DNA of 45,471 nucleotides from RGIG9060 sp052173655 (GCA_052173655.1 JBQMYD010000009.1:1-45471); one strand, 5' to 3'; shown: positions 25,510 to 34,513, counted from the first letter of the stretch. Program-made: numbers and translations. Notes: generated from the sequence alone by a model not told the origin.

Positions 25510-27270
25510 TTAAAATAAAGTTTCGCTATCTAAAACACAAGGAAGTACAAGAGTACAATCCAAATAGCCGTTAGATTTTTTCTTTGAATAAATCTTTGCA
25601 ATCAAAACTTGATTTTCAGCAATTTCAGAAACCTGAAGCTTTAACACTTGTACAGGATCCATCTGTGAAAAACCTGCCTCATCTGCAATACTTCCTTTTA
25701 TAACAGATTTTACAATATATTTATTTCTATAAAAACCTGAATTTCTTTCAAGTTCCATTCCAAAAAGAGAATAGAATGAATTTTCCACAGATTCATTTTT
25801 AAAAATCGAAAGACCCGGAAATTCATTTCTAACACCGCAAAAAACAGAAACGTTCCTTAGCGTAATTTTTTCACCGTTTTCTTCACTCCCCGACTTTAAA
25901 GTCAAATCAACAATAGAACCGGGAATTATACTTACCATTGAACGATGTAGCATTTCTAAATTTTTTATAGATTCGCCGTTTACAGCAGTAATGATATCAC
26001 CCTTGTTGAGTCCACTTCTTGCTGCATTGCCCTTTGTTTCCAAAAATAATACTTCTACACCTTCGTTTTTTTTGGTTTTTCCAAAAATTCCTAAATACGA
26101 ATGCTTAACTTCGTTGCCACAATAAAAAAGAGGTAATAAAATTTTTAAATATTCTACCGGAATTGCAAAATTAAGTCCTTCATATTCGAGAATTCCTGCA
26201 AATACAATCCCTTGCACATTCCCGTTTTTGTCTATAATCGGGCCTCCGGAATTTCCCTGATTTATAGCGGCATCAAGCTGCATAACAGTTCCTATTGAAA
26301 ACAACTGCCTTCCATGTGCTGAAACAATACCTGAAGTCAAAGTTTTTTCAAGCCCTATCGGAGAACCGATGGCAAAAATTCCATCTCCAATTTCCAAGTC
26401 TTTTGAAGCCCCAAGCGGAAAAACATATTTTGGAGAAACCTCAATTTTTAAAAGAGCAAGATCCAAAGCTTTATCGTAACCTACAACCTTAGCAGGAATT
26501 CTGGTTTCCGTATCATCAGCGAATTTTACGTAAAGTTTGCTTATCCCTTCATATTTCGGATTTACTTGTGAAGAAATTACGTGATAATTCGTTACAAGAT
26601 AGCCTCTTTCATCAATAAAAAAACCGGAACCTATAGCCTTATTGGAATAAGCATAACCATCTTGAATTTTTACTCCCAAATCAACCCAAATTGTAACAGT
26701 CCCATCAATAATTTTAGACATTTTTTCAATTTTAGCGTTTTTTGGAGTTTTTAAATAACTCTGATAGGAACCGTAAAGTTTATTCTTTGAATCTTTAAAT
26801 ATCTCCTCTATTTTTACCGTATCAATTTGATCTTCAGCAAACGAAAGATCAGTATTTTTCAATATTTTCACTAACGACTGCGAATAGGCAAAAGCTGAAC
26901 TCCAATCTCCCTGTTCAATTTTTTCATTAACAAGATTAAAAGAATTTGAAAAATTTTTTACAAATTCTTTGCAAACTGCTTTATTTTTTGGATAATCATT
27001 GTGTAATAAATAAGAAAGCCAAAAAGCCTTTAACACATCGTTTTTTGCAATCTGATCAATTTCTGCAATTCTTATTTGAACCATGTCATCTTCTTTTAAA
27101 CTTTTTTGTTCTGCAAAAGCATCATTTTGCTTTGTAATTTCATTTTTATTCAATTTTTTTTCTGTAGCATCCGGAAAAATCGACTTACATGCAAAAAAAA
27201 GTATACATGGAGAGAAAACAAAAATAAAAATACTTTTTTTTACAAAATTCTTATTCGACAACTTGTGCAA
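25510..27270 (-). CDS. S1C trypsin-like serine protease lipoprotein with PDZ domain
   Basis: A DegP/HtrA-like envelope protease. A hydrophobic leader ends in a lipobox (LFFAC), so it is probably a lipoprotein. About 180 helical residues follow before the protease domain. Catalytic His is in VTNYHVI (near 227), Asp in DKALDLALLKI (near 272) and Ser in NQGNSGGPI (near 338). A PDZ domain (YLGIFGKT to VNGESIKN) follows, and a second PDZ-like region (FSQMDPVQVLKL) lies near the end. I start at TTG 27270, since a GGAG lies nine bases upstream; a TTG at 27285 overlaps that site and lacks its own. It overlaps the upstream TPR gene, implying translational coupling. Confidence 0.87.
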   Translation of the reverse strand: MHKLSNKNFVKKSIFIFVFSPCILFFACKSIFPDATEKKLNKNEITKQNDAFAEQKSLKEDDMVQIRIAEIDQIAKNDVLKAFWLSYLLHNDYPKNKAVCKEFVKNFSNSFNLVNEKIEQGDWSSAFAYSQSLVKILKNTDLSFAEDQIDTVKIEEIFKDSKNKLYGSYQSYLKTPKNAKIEKMSKIIDGTVTIWVDLGVKIQDGYAYSNKAIGSGFFIDERGYLVTNYHVISSQVNPKYEGISKLYVKFADDTETRIPAKVVGYDKALDLALLKIEVSPKYVFPLGASKDLEIGDGIFAIGSPIGLEKTLTSGIVSAHGRQLFSIGTVMQLDAAINQGNSGGPIIDKNGNVQGIVFAGILEYEGLNFAIPVEYLKILLPLFYCGNEVKHSYLGIFGKTKKNEGVEVLFLETKGNAARSGLNKGDIITAVNGESIKNLEMLHRSMVSIIPGSIVDLTLKSGSEENGEKITLRNVSVFCGVRNEFPGLSIFKNESVENSFYSLFGMELERNSGFYRNKYIVKSVIKGSIADEAGFSQMDPVQVLKLQVSEIAENQVLIAKIYSKKKSNGYLDCTLVLPCVLDSETLF

Positions 27271-29308
27271 AAATTTTTTCTCCAATTATTGCCACAACAA
27301 TACGAATTTTTGCAAATTCAAAAACTTTTACATCGCCTTCTTTTGTATCGGTGCCAATTTTATGTTTTACATATTCAAGAACAGACTTATCCGGAACACT
27401 TCCAATCCAATAACAATCAGTATTTTCATCAAATTCTATTTTAAAATCATCTTCCATGTCTGTTAATTTTAAAGGTTCAGAATTCAAACAATAAATATAA
27501 ACTTTCATGTTATTAACAGGATTCACAAACATGCATTCTTCAATTAAGTCATCATTTTTTAATGTTTTTTGATACACGATGGAAACATCCATGCCATCAT
27601 ACCATGTAACTTTCTTTTTATTTTCAAAAAATTCTTCTTGGCAATCCGTAAAACCATTTCCATTTCGGTCAAAACAAACTTTTTTTAGATACAATCCGGG
27701 CATAGGTTTTATAGTACCAAAAAGTTCTTCATATAAACTTTGCGACTCTGCTTTTGTTGCAACTTTATTATTTTCATCAAATTCAAAGTATTCTGTAAGC
27801 TCAAAAACTCCGTCGTAATCCAAATCCAATTTTCTATATACAAGCACATCATTTTCAAAGTATGAAATCCCGTATACAAATCCGTTTTTTAAATATGTAA
27901 TTTTTGCAGGAATTCCGTCATGCATAAGAAAATATTTTTCAAATACCCCCGCCTCGTTCATTTTTTTTGAAACGGCTCTGTTTGAATTTTTTAATAACAT
28001 TTGATAGTCGTTTACATCAAACGAAAAAAGTTTTGCATTTGAAAGAAAAGCAAAATAAAACGAAAACCCTTCCAAAATATTTTCCGCCTTAAATTCTACA
28101 GGATTCCACTGCAATGAATTTTGTAAAAGGAAAAACTCCGTGTCGCCATCGACTTTTAAGTTTTCAATGTTCGGATAAATCTTGTACACGATGTGTACGT
28201 CATTTTTTTTGATAAATGCAGTTTCAGGATTTCCAAAACTACAATTTATTTGCCAATCTATAACTTCATCTTGGTTTGCATCAGATTGAATGCATACAGG
28301 TCTTCCGTTTTTATATTTTACCGATAAATCACTGATAAAATCATCAGAATTATCAAAATAAATTGTCCCCTCAAAATCTGTAAGATATTTTATCAACTCA
28401 GTTTTTACTTGTTCATCGGTTATACATGAAACGATTTTTCTAAAAACCTTATACTCTATTCCTTCTTCGGCAAATCTTTTTAACTCTTCAAAAACATTTC
28501 TATCCGTTAAAAGCTTTTTTTCACATGCAAATGCAAGACATTCCGGGATATGAGGTTTTTCAGCTATAAACTGGGCAAAGAGCCGATGACCTTCCTCTTG
28601 AGTGGAAGTAAAAAAGCTTGCATAAAAAAGAATTTGAGGAGATTCATCTTCCCATTTTTGCAAATTAGGAATAATTTTTTGTGCAATACTGATAGCTCCA
28701 CTATCGATTTTTTCGTTTTTATAAAGAAAATCTTTTGACTCCCACTTAAAAAATAAATTCGGAAATCTTGAATCGTCAGGATATATTTTTGAGCTTGAAT
28801 TTATAATTCTTCGAGCTCTGGCAACATCTCCTGTAATATAACATGCTTGAGCTTTTAAAAACTCAATATCACTCGAATAAGATTTGCCTAAAATGTTATA
28901 AGCTTTTTGTGCATCATTGGTTTGAATTAAAATTTTTGCATACAGAGCATGCCCTTGTTCTTCAGAAAAAAAAGTCCAATCGTTATATTGGTATGCCTCC
29001 CTTGCACAGTCTAAAACTTGACTCCGTTTTTCTAAAAGAAAATCCAAAGAGGCTGCCTTTATGTACCATAAATCTGATATTTTTTCATCATAGGCTAAAC
29101 CGATATCTACCTGTGCTACAGCACCTTGATAATCCCCTTCTACAAACATGTTCCTGGCAGACTCCGCACAACGCAATGCAGTATATCTATTTGCAATATG
29201 TGCATCCGCAAAATCCCGACTATCAATCTCTTGTGCATTAAAATTTTGCACAGCGTAAAGAAAAAAAATAAAAAATAAAAAATAAAAACGTAATTTTATT
29301 TTTTTCAT
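27251..29308 (-). CDS. exported TPR-repeat protein of unknown function
   Basis: A signal peptide (KIKLRFYFLFFIFFLYAVQNF, cleavage near NAQEID) directs export. Residues 30-270 contain TPR-like helix pairs (FVEGDYQGAVAQVDIGLAYD, NDAQKAYNILGKSY). Residues 330-600 are beta-rich with repeated elements such as RKLDLDYDGVFELTEYFEFD and CFDRNGNGFTDCQEEFF, which resemble EF-hand-like DxDxDG calcium loops. No enzyme motif is visible. The start ATG overlaps the ftsH stop as ATGA, and its end overlaps the protease start. It is therefore a fixed member of an envelope-proteostasis operon, perhaps a substrate adaptor (inference). Confidence 0.78.
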   Translation of the reverse strand: MKKIKLRFYFLFFIFFLYAVQNFNAQEIDSRDFADAHIANRYTALRCAESARNMFVEGDYQGAVAQVDIGLAYDEKISDLWYIKAASLDFLLEKRSQVLDCAREAYQYNDWTFFSEEQGHALYAKILIQTNDAQKAYNILGKSYSSDIEFLKAQACYITGDVARARRIINSSSKIYPDDSRFPNLFFKWESKDFLYKNEKIDSGAISIAQKIIPNLQKWEDESPQILFYASFFTSTQEEGHRLFAQFIAEKPHIPECLAFACEKKLLTDRNVFEELKRFAEEGIEYKVFRKIVSCITDEQVKTELIKYLTDFEGTIYFDNSDDFISDLSVKYKNGRPVCIQSDANQDEVIDWQINCSFGNPETAFIKKNDVHIVYKIYPNIENLKVDGDTEFFLLQNSLQWNPVEFKAENILEGFSFYFAFLSNAKLFSFDVNDYQMLLKNSNRAVSKKMNEAGVFEKYFLMHDGIPAKITYLKNGFVYGISYFENDVLVYRKLDLDYDGVFELTEYFEFDENNKVATKAESQSLYEELFGTIKPMPGLYLKKVCFDRNGNGFTDCQEEFFENKKKVTWYDGMDVSIVYQKTLKNDDLIEECMFVNPVNNMKVYIYCLNSEPLKLTDMEDDFKIEFDENTDCYWIGSVPDKSVLEYVKHKIGTDTKEGDVKVFEFAKIRIVVAIIGEKIFAQVVE

Positions 29309-31161
29309 TCAAACTTTCCTTTAGACACTTCCAGACAATCAAATCCGGGAAGAGCTAATATTTGAGCTTCCGTTAAAGTTTCTTTTTCCAATAAAGTCTT
29401 TGCCAAAGTATCCAGCAAATCTTTATGTTGCTTCAATATGTTATAAGCCTTGTTTTTTGCATCCGATAAAATTTCTTTTACTGATTTATCAATTAATGCA
29501 GCTGTTTCTTCGGAAAAACTTTTATGACGTGCAATTTCCCTACCCATAAAAATAGGTTCATCTTCTTGACCATAACAAACAGCTCCTACATCGGCTGACA
29601 TTCCCCATTCACAAACCATTTTTCTTGCAATTTGTGTTGCCCTTTGGATATCGTTACTTGCACCGGTGGTAGTTGTATTGTAAATAAGTTGTTCAGCAGC
29701 ATACCCACCGTAAAATACAACAAGATCATCAAGCAATTTTTCTTTTGAAACTGAATAAACGTCTTCTTCAGGCAAGCCCATTGTAACACCAAGAGCACGT
29801 CCGCGAGGAATAATTGTAACTTTATGGAGCCGATCAACATTTTTTAAGAAAAAATGCATCATAGTATGCCCGGCTTCATGATATGAAGTCATCAATTTAT
29901 CATCTTCTTTCATAATTATGCTTTTTCGTTCAGTTCCTAATAAAATTTTATCCTTTGCGTCCTCTATTTCTAAAGTTGAAACTTTCTCAATATTACGCCT
30001 TGAAGCTAAAATAGCAGCTTCATTCAAAATATTTGCCAAATCGGCACCGGTCATACCGGACGTTGAACGTGCTATAACTTCCAGTTTTACACCATCATCC
30101 AGTTTTATCTTTTTTGCATGAACAGCAAGAATAGCCTCTCTTTCTTTTATATCCGGAAGACTAACTGTAACCTGCCTATCAAAGCGACCGGGGCGAAGAA
30201 GTGCAGGATCAAGAACATCGGGACGATTAGTTGCAGCAAGAACTATAATTCCGCTCTCAGTTTCAAACCCGTCCATTTCAACAAGCATTTGATTTAAGGT
30301 TTGCTCTCTTTCATCATGCCCGCCTCCAAGACCGGCTCCACGTGCCCTACCTACAGCATCAATTTCATCGATAAAAATAATGCAAGGTTTGCTTTTTCTG
30401 GCTTCAGAAAATAAATCTCTAACCCTGCTGGCACCAACACCAACAAACATTTCCACAAAATCAGAACCTGAAATATGAAGAAACGATACCCCCGCTTCCC
30501 CGGCTACTGCACGTGCCATTAGAGTTTTTCCCGTTCCCGGATTTCCTACCAGTAAAACACCTTTTGGAATTTTTGCACCCATTTCACTATACTTTTTGGG
30601 ATTTTGTAAAAAGTCTACTACCTCAGCAAGTTCTTCCTTTGCTTCCTCTTGACCTGCTACATCTGCAAATTTTATTGAATTATCTTTAGGAAAATATTTT
30701 TTTGCCTTGCTTTTTCCAAAATTCATTCCCTGCATATTCTGAGATTTCATATTTTTTATGATAAGTACAAAAATAAAGATGATAAGAACGGTAGGAATAA
30801 TATCAAAAATAAATGGCAAAATTCCGCCCGACGAAGTTTTCCCTATTATTGAAACGTTTTTTTCGATTAAACTCTTTATAAGATTTGCATCAGAATACGG
30901 AATGTCGGAAACAAAACCTTGCACAGTATCATTTGCAAGTATTAGATTTCCTGTAATTTTTTTACCGTCGGTAATAACAACGGAAGAGACGGAACCGCTT
31001 TCCACATATTTTAAAAAATCCGTATACGAAATCTCATTTTTTGTTTTTGAAATACCGTTAAAATCAAAAAAAAGACCTGTTGTAATCAAAACAAGTGCAA
31101 TTAAAAAGATAAATCCTAAATTAAATTTTGAATTTTTATTGTTGTTTCCCAAATTTTTCAT
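29305..31161 (-). CDS. ftsH: ATP-dependent zinc metalloprotease FtsH
   Basis: A membrane AAA protease that degrades misassembled membrane and short-lived cytoplasmic proteins. Two membrane helices (about 12-33 and 118-140) flank a periplasmic loop. Walker A is GNPGTGKT (near 205), Walker B is CIIFIDEIDAVG, and the second region of homology ends in LRPGRFDR. The zinc site is HEAGH (near 427), with the distal Asp in the ASNDIQRAT region. I use ATG 31161, with AAGG twelve bases upstream, rather than TTG 31170. Its start overlaps tilS by 26 bases and its stop overlaps the TPR gene. The tilS-ftsH order is conserved in many bacteria. Confidence 0.98.
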   Translation of the reverse strand: MKNLGNNNKNSKFNLGFIFLIALVLITTGLFFDFNGISKTKNEISYTDFLKYVESGSVSSVVITDGKKITGNLILANDTVQGFVSDIPYSDANLIKSLIEKNVSIIGKTSSGGILPFIFDIIPTVLIIFIFVLIIKNMKSQNMQGMNFGKSKAKKYFPKDNSIKFADVAGQEEAKEELAEVVDFLQNPKKYSEMGAKIPKGVLLVGNPGTGKTLMARAVAGEAGVSFLHISGSDFVEMFVGVGASRVRDLFSEARKSKPCIIFIDEIDAVGRARGAGLGGGHDEREQTLNQMLVEMDGFETESGIIVLAATNRPDVLDPALLRPGRFDRQVTVSLPDIKEREAILAVHAKKIKLDDGVKLEVIARSTSGMTGADLANILNEAAILASRRNIEKVSTLEIEDAKDKILLGTERKSIIMKEDDKLMTSYHEAGHTMMHFFLKNVDRLHKVTIIPRGRALGVTMGLPEEDVYSVSKEKLLDDLVVFYGGYAAEQLIYNTTTTGASNDIQRATQIARKMVCEWGMSADVGAVCYGQEDEPIFMGREIARHKSFSEETAALIDKSVKEILSDAKNKAYNILKQHKDLLDTLAKTLLEKETLTEAQILALPGFDCLEVSKGKFE

Positions 31162-32353
31162 ACAAAACAAATACCTTTTCGCCGTTTTTTTTAAAACTTT
31201 TTATTCTAATCCGTTCATTTACATAATGAAATTCAAAAGGCAAAGTTGCACAAATGATTTTTTCCGAATCACATGATAAAAAATCTTTACTTGAAGACCT
31301 TACACGTAGTTTTCCAAAACCGATTGAAAAATCTCCTTTTCCGTCTATTATAGCAAATAAAGTGATTTCTTTACCACTATTTTCAAGCTTATTTATGTAA
31401 ACTTTATCATTTTTCCACGACATTCCAATTCCGCAAGTATTCACATTTTTTCTGTTGCAAAACAACCTTATATTTTCGTAAGAAATTCTGTCGTCTGCCT
31501 TTATAAGTTCTAAAGCCTTATAAACAAGCCGTATTTTTATTGCATCGTGGAGTGAATTAAAAATTTTTGCGTCCAAAAACAAACAATCTTTATTTTTTTC
31601 AAAAAAACTCCAATTGTAGCTATCTGTAACTGAATTGATAAAATCTTCGTCAATGCTACGTTTTTCACTGCCGTGAACAAGACCTGATGTCCATTTATCA
31701 AAATTTTTATCCAAAAAAGGAATAAGTTTGTTACGAATTTTATTTCTAAAATATGAATCGTCAAAATTTGTTTTATCAATTCTAAAAGGAACTTTCAAAT
31801 CTTTTAGATAACGCTCTATTTCACTTCTTGAAAAATTCAAAAAAGGTCTAAAAAATTTTTCCCTCTCAAGCGGTATTCCAAGACAGGCTTTACCAAAAGA
31901 ACCTTGCAAATAACGTTGCAAAATAGTTTCAATTTGGTCATTTTTGTTATGTGCAAGAAAAATCCACGAAATTTCATTTTCATTTGAAAAATTTTCAAAA
32001 CAGGAATATCTAAAAAACCTCGCCGCTTCTTCAATACCCCTGTTGCGTTGTTTTCCCAAACAAAAAATTTGATTTTGTTCAGCACTAATTACTTTGCAAT
32101 TCACATTATTTTTGTCGCAAAATTGTTTTACAAAATTACAGTCGCCCTCGCTTTCGGATTTTTCACGAATCATATGATTTATACTAATGACAAAAAGATT
32201 CCATTCGGTTATTTTTTGGACACGTAGACACACATTAAGCAATGCCATAGAATCCGCACCTCCAGAAACTCCTATTGCAATATTTTTCCCGTAAAATTTT
32301 TTAGGCAAATTCAAAACAAATTTTTCTTCAAAAGAATCCGTAAAAGATGACAA
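31136..32353 (-). CDS. tilS: tRNA(Ile)-lysidine synthase
   Basis: Ligates lysine to C34 of the CAU-anticodon tRNA-Ile so that it reads AUA. The PP-loop ATP-binding motif SGGADS is at residues 30-35, followed by INHMIREKSESE and the LAHNKNDQIETILQRY motif. The C-terminal 100 residues form the usual TilS tRNA-binding region. It starts at TTG 32353, preceded by AGAGAG. It opens the operon that continues into ftsH and lies beyond the rplY terminator. It is essential in bacteria that use AUA codons, which are expected to be common in so AT-rich a genome. Confidence 0.95.
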   Translation of the reverse strand: MSSFTDSFEEKFVLNLPKKFYGKNIAIGVSGGADSMALLNVCLRVQKITEWNLFVISINHMIREKSESEGDCNFVKQFCDKNNVNCKVISAEQNQIFCLGKQRNRGIEEAARFFRYSCFENFSNENEISWIFLAHNKNDQIETILQRYLQGSFGKACLGIPLEREKFFRPFLNFSRSEIERYLKDLKVPFRIDKTNFDDSYFRNKIRNKLIPFLDKNFDKWTSGLVHGSEKRSIDEDFINSVTDSYNWSFFEKNKDCLFLDAKIFNSLHDAIKIRLVYKALELIKADDRISYENIRLFCNRKNVNTCGIGMSWKNDKVYINKLENSGKEITLFAIIDGKGDFSIGFGKLRVRSSSKDFLSCDSEKIICATLPFEFHYVNERIRIKSFKKNGEKVFVLYEKFGKQQ

Positions 32354-32391
32354 AATATTCTCTCTTTTTTTACAAACAAAAAATTTTGCAA

Positions 32392-32429
32392 ATAAAAAAA
32401 AAGCCGCCTGTTTTTTCAGGCAGCTTTTT
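32392..32429 (-). terminator. Rho-independent terminator of rplY
   Basis: Minus-strand arms AAAAAGCTGCCTG and CAGGCGGCTTTTT pair over 13 positions (one wobble) around a six-A loop and run into a long T tract. It lies 14 bases after the rplY stop and separates it from tilS. Confidence 0.9.
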
Positions 32430-32442
32430 CTGATTTTTTAAC

Positions 32443-32994
32443 TTATCTAGCTGCTCGTACAGCTGCAACAACCTGTTCAGGATTTGTCAAAACCTTTATC
32501 CCCTTACCAAGTTTTATATCCTTTATCTTAAAAGAATCACCAATTTTCAAAGAATCGATATCGGCAACAACTCTGGCAGGAAGATCTTTCGGCAAACATT
32601 CTATCTTTATGAAAGAACCGGTTGTCATTAAAAAACCACCCTCTCGAACACCAACGGGAGTACCTGTAGTTTGAATCTTTATCGAACATCTAAGGATTTG
32701 ATCAGCATCAACTGCATGAAAATCAACATGAAGATTTCGGTTTGAAATAATGTCATACTCGGTATCTTTTATAAAAGCCTGATACTTTGTACCTTCAACA
32801 TCCAAACAAATAAGAGTTGTAGAAGTACACTGCTTCCATACTTTTGTAAACTCAGATTCAACGACTGTAAGCATTGTTGCTTCACCTTTGTGATTGTAAA
32901 CAACAGCCGGCAAAGAACCGCTTTCTCGAATTTTTTTTGCAACTGCCTTTCCGGATTCGCTACGTTTTGAAGCTTTTAAAACCAATTGTTCCAT
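32443..32994 (-). CDS. rplY: 50S ribosomal protein L25/general stress protein Ctc
   Basis: L25 of the CTC long form (about 183 residues) binds 5S rRNA. The N-terminal RNA-binding barrel contains KRSESGKAVAKKIRESGSLPAVVY, and the C-terminal domain contains DLPARVVADIDSLKIGDSF, characteristic of Ctc/TL5. The start at ATG 32994 has an AAGGAG about ten bases upstream. An earlier in-frame ATG would add 13 residues and bury the ribosome-binding site. It follows tRNA-Gln and a structured leader on the same strand, and ends in a strong terminator. Confidence 0.95.
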   Translation of the reverse strand: MEQLVLKASKRSESGKAVAKKIRESGSLPAVVYNHKGEATMLTVVESEFTKVWKQCTSTTLICLDVEGTKYQAFIKDTEYDIISNRNLHVDFHAVDADQILRCSIKIQTTGTPVGVREGGFLMTTGSFIKIECLPKDLPARVVADIDSLKIGDSFKIKDIKLGKGIKVLTNPEQVVAAVRAAR

Positions 32995-33022
32995 TTTTTG
33001 AGAACTCCTTAAATTAATATAA

Positions 33023-33094
33023 GGAAAACTCAAAGCCTACATACACCGTGCAGTGCAGCAACAAACCCCATCGTTCATCACGCCAGAGCTTTCC
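33023..33094 (-). promoter_or_regulatory. structured leader between tRNA-Gln and rplY
   Basis: On the minus strand GGAAAGCTC (33086-33094) pairs with GAGTTTTCC (33023-33031) over nine positions, one of them G-T, closing a 72-base domain just upstream of the rplY ribosome-binding site. The enclosed sequence is much richer in G and C than the surroundings and contains a near-palindromic segment around TGCACGGTG. It could be a ribosomal-protein autoregulatory leader or a processing signal for the tRNA-mRNA transcript. Confidence 0.4.
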
Positions 33095-33103
33095 ATAAAA
33101 TAG

Positions 33104-33176
33104 CTGGGTAGGCAGGATTCGAACCTGCGGAATGACGGCACCAAAAGCCGTTGTCTTACCACTTGACGACTACCCA
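33104..33176 (-). tRNA. tRNA-Gln (anticodon TTG)
   Basis: Acceptor TGGGTAG/CTACCCA with discriminator G, anticodon stem ACGGC/GCCGT around loop TTTTGGT (anticodon TTG), and T-arm GCAGG TTCGAAT CCTGC. CCA is not encoded. It lies 21 bases after the spoVG stop and ahead of rplY, all on one strand, with no terminator visible on either side. Confidence 0.95.
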
Positions 33177-33197
33177 AAATATAAAAAACAGACCTTT

Positions 33198-33476
33198 TTA
33201 GTCTTCAGGAGCACCCTCTTCGACATGTCCTGCCTCATACTCTGCAATAATCTTTGATTGCATTTCTGCTCTAAAAACAGGACTAATCGGATGAGCTACA
33301 TCCTTATATTCGCCTCCACTTGTTCTGCGGCTGGGCATTGCGATAAACAAACCTGTTTTTCCTTCAATAATTTTTACATTATGAATAACAAAACAGTTAT
33401 CAAAAGTAACGGTTACATACGCCTTTAACTTTCCCTCTGCAGCAATCTTCCTAATTCGAATCTCTGTAATTTGCAT
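33198..33476 (-). CDS. spoVG: SpoVG-family nucleic-acid-binding regulator
   Basis: A 92-residue SpoVG: ITEIRIRKI at the start, KAYVTVTFDNCFVIHNVKII, and the invariant GLFIAMPSRR followed by YKDVAHPI. Members bind DNA and RNA site-specifically; the Borrelia homologue does so and affects gene expression. The start at ATG 33476 is set by GGAGGAG four bases upstream, which rules out a 15-codon extension. It lies 47 bases downstream of ispE, in the same unit as tRNA-Gln and rplY. Confidence 0.96.
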   Translation of the reverse strand: MQITEIRIRKIAAEGKLKAYVTVTFDNCFVIHNVKIIEGKTGLFIAMPSRRTSGGEYKDVAHPISPVFRAEMQSKIIAEYEAGHVEEGAPED

Positions 33477-33523
33477 AAATCTCCTCCATAAACAAACTAC
33501 CTCGCTACTTATCCGCCTCACTC

Positions 33524-34384
33524 TTAATCAAGAGGAAACAAGCAATAACACCTGTCCCAATAATTACAAAGTTTTTTATATGCAGTCTTACAATTTTCAG
33601 AGTTTGTAAAAACACCGAAAACCGAAGAACCGGAACCTGTCATCTGAACAAATTCCGCCCCTGCATTTTTAAGATCCTGCATTGCATGCAAAATCTTAGG
33701 ATACTTACTCACTAACGGAACGGTGAAAGTATTAATAAAGTTCCATTCAGAAACAGGCATTTTGTATACCCTTTCTAAATCAGATAACTTAGGTTCATCA
33801 CCGGCAATATTTTGCAAACCCAACTCATCAACCAAGCTATATGCTTCCGCGGTTGAACTATGAACATCCGGATAAAGCAAAACGAAGAACAAATCTTTAC
33901 GCGGTAAAACCTGTTTTATAACTTCTCCTCGCCCCGTTACAACAGCACATCCTCCGGACAAAAAGAAAGGAACATCACTCCCAACTTTTAAGGCAACATC
34001 TTCAAGTTCTGAAACCGAAAGCGGTTTTCCAAACATTTCATTCAAAGATGCCAGCAAGGTTGCAGCATCAGAAGAACCTCCGCCTAAACCCGCCCCTGAA
34101 GGAATATTTTTTGTCAAAAAAACTTCGATTCCTTGGTGGACATCGGAAAGATTGCAAAAAGCATTATATGCTTTTGTAAGAGTATTCTCAACAGGAAGTT
34201 TCATTTTTTCACAATGAACAACGCAAATGTCATCTTTAGAAAAAAAACGCACTTGCAATTCATCAAACAAGGGAACTTCATGAAAGATACTCTCCAATGC
34301 ATGATACCCGTCCCTGCGTTTTGATAAAACCTTCAAATGAAGATTTACTTTGGCAGGAGCTTTAGCACACACTGAATCCGTCAT
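33524..34384 (-). CDS. ispE: 4-diphosphocytidyl-2-C-methyl-D-erythritol kinase
   Basis: GHMP kinase of the MEP isoprenoid pathway, phosphorylating the 2-hydroxyl of CDP-methylerythritol. The substrate motif PAKVNLHLKV is at residues 10-19, the ATP-binding GAGLGGGSSDAA at 97-108, and the C-terminal MTGSGSSVFG motif near 250. At 286 residues it has family length. Presence of ispE implies that isoprenoids here come from the MEP route rather than mevalonate. Its own promoter lies just upstream, divergent from the acidic-protein gene. Confidence 0.96.
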   Translation of the reverse strand: MTDSVCAKAPAKVNLHLKVLSKRRDGYHALESIFHEVPLFDELQVRFFSKDDICVVHCEKMKLPVENTLTKAYNAFCNLSDVHQGIEVFLTKNIPSGAGLGGGSSDAATLLASLNEMFGKPLSVSELEDVALKVGSDVPFFLSGGCAVVTGRGEVIKQVLPRKDLFFVLLYPDVHSSTAEAYSLVDELGLQNIAGDEPKLSDLERVYKMPVSEWNFINTFTVPLVSKYPKILHAMQDLKNAGAEFVQMTGSGSSVFGVFTNSENCKTAYKKLCNYWDRCYCLFPLD

Positions 34385-34394
34385 ACAACACTCA

Positions 34395-34422
34395 ATTATA
34401 CAGAATTTAAATTGTTTGTCAA
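34395..34422 (-). promoter_or_regulatory. promoter of the ispE-spoVG-tRNA-Gln-rplY unit
   Basis: Minus-strand TTGACA (34417-34422), a 16-base spacer and TATAAT (34395-34400) with TG immediately before it. Both hexamers are consensus. The start point would lie a few bases before the ispE ATG, so the leader is extremely short. Confidence 0.75.
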
Positions 34423-34428
34423 ATAAAA

Positions 34429-34461
34429 AAAAGTAAAAAAAAATGATTTTTTTTTACTTTT
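34429..34461. repeat. 33-bp perfect palindrome between divergent promoters
   Basis: Fifteen-base arms (AAAAGTAAAAAAAAA and its exact complement) flank a TGA centre. It sits six bases from the -35 of the ispE promoter and five bases from a plus-strand TTGACA (34467-34472). Its position between promoters makes a terminator unlikely; an operator or a double UP element fits better. Confidence 0.55.
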
Positions 34462-34484
34462 ACTAGTTGACAATAGCATATTCA

Positions 34485-34513
34485 TTGAATTAATGTTTCC
34501 ATGTGTGTAAAAT
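34485..34513 (+). promoter_or_regulatory. candidate promoter of the acidic-protein gene
   Basis: TTGAAT (34485-34490), 17 bases, TAAAAT (34508-34513) with a TG-rich sequence before the -10. A second TTGACA at 34467-34472 lacks an obvious -10 at standard spacing. The ATG is 20 bases downstream of the -10, preceded by AGAGGGAAAGG. Confidence 0.5.

Noticed and set aside
34429..34461. AT-only palindrome as a terminator
   Set aside because: It lies upstream of both divergent genes, so there is no transcript for it to end.
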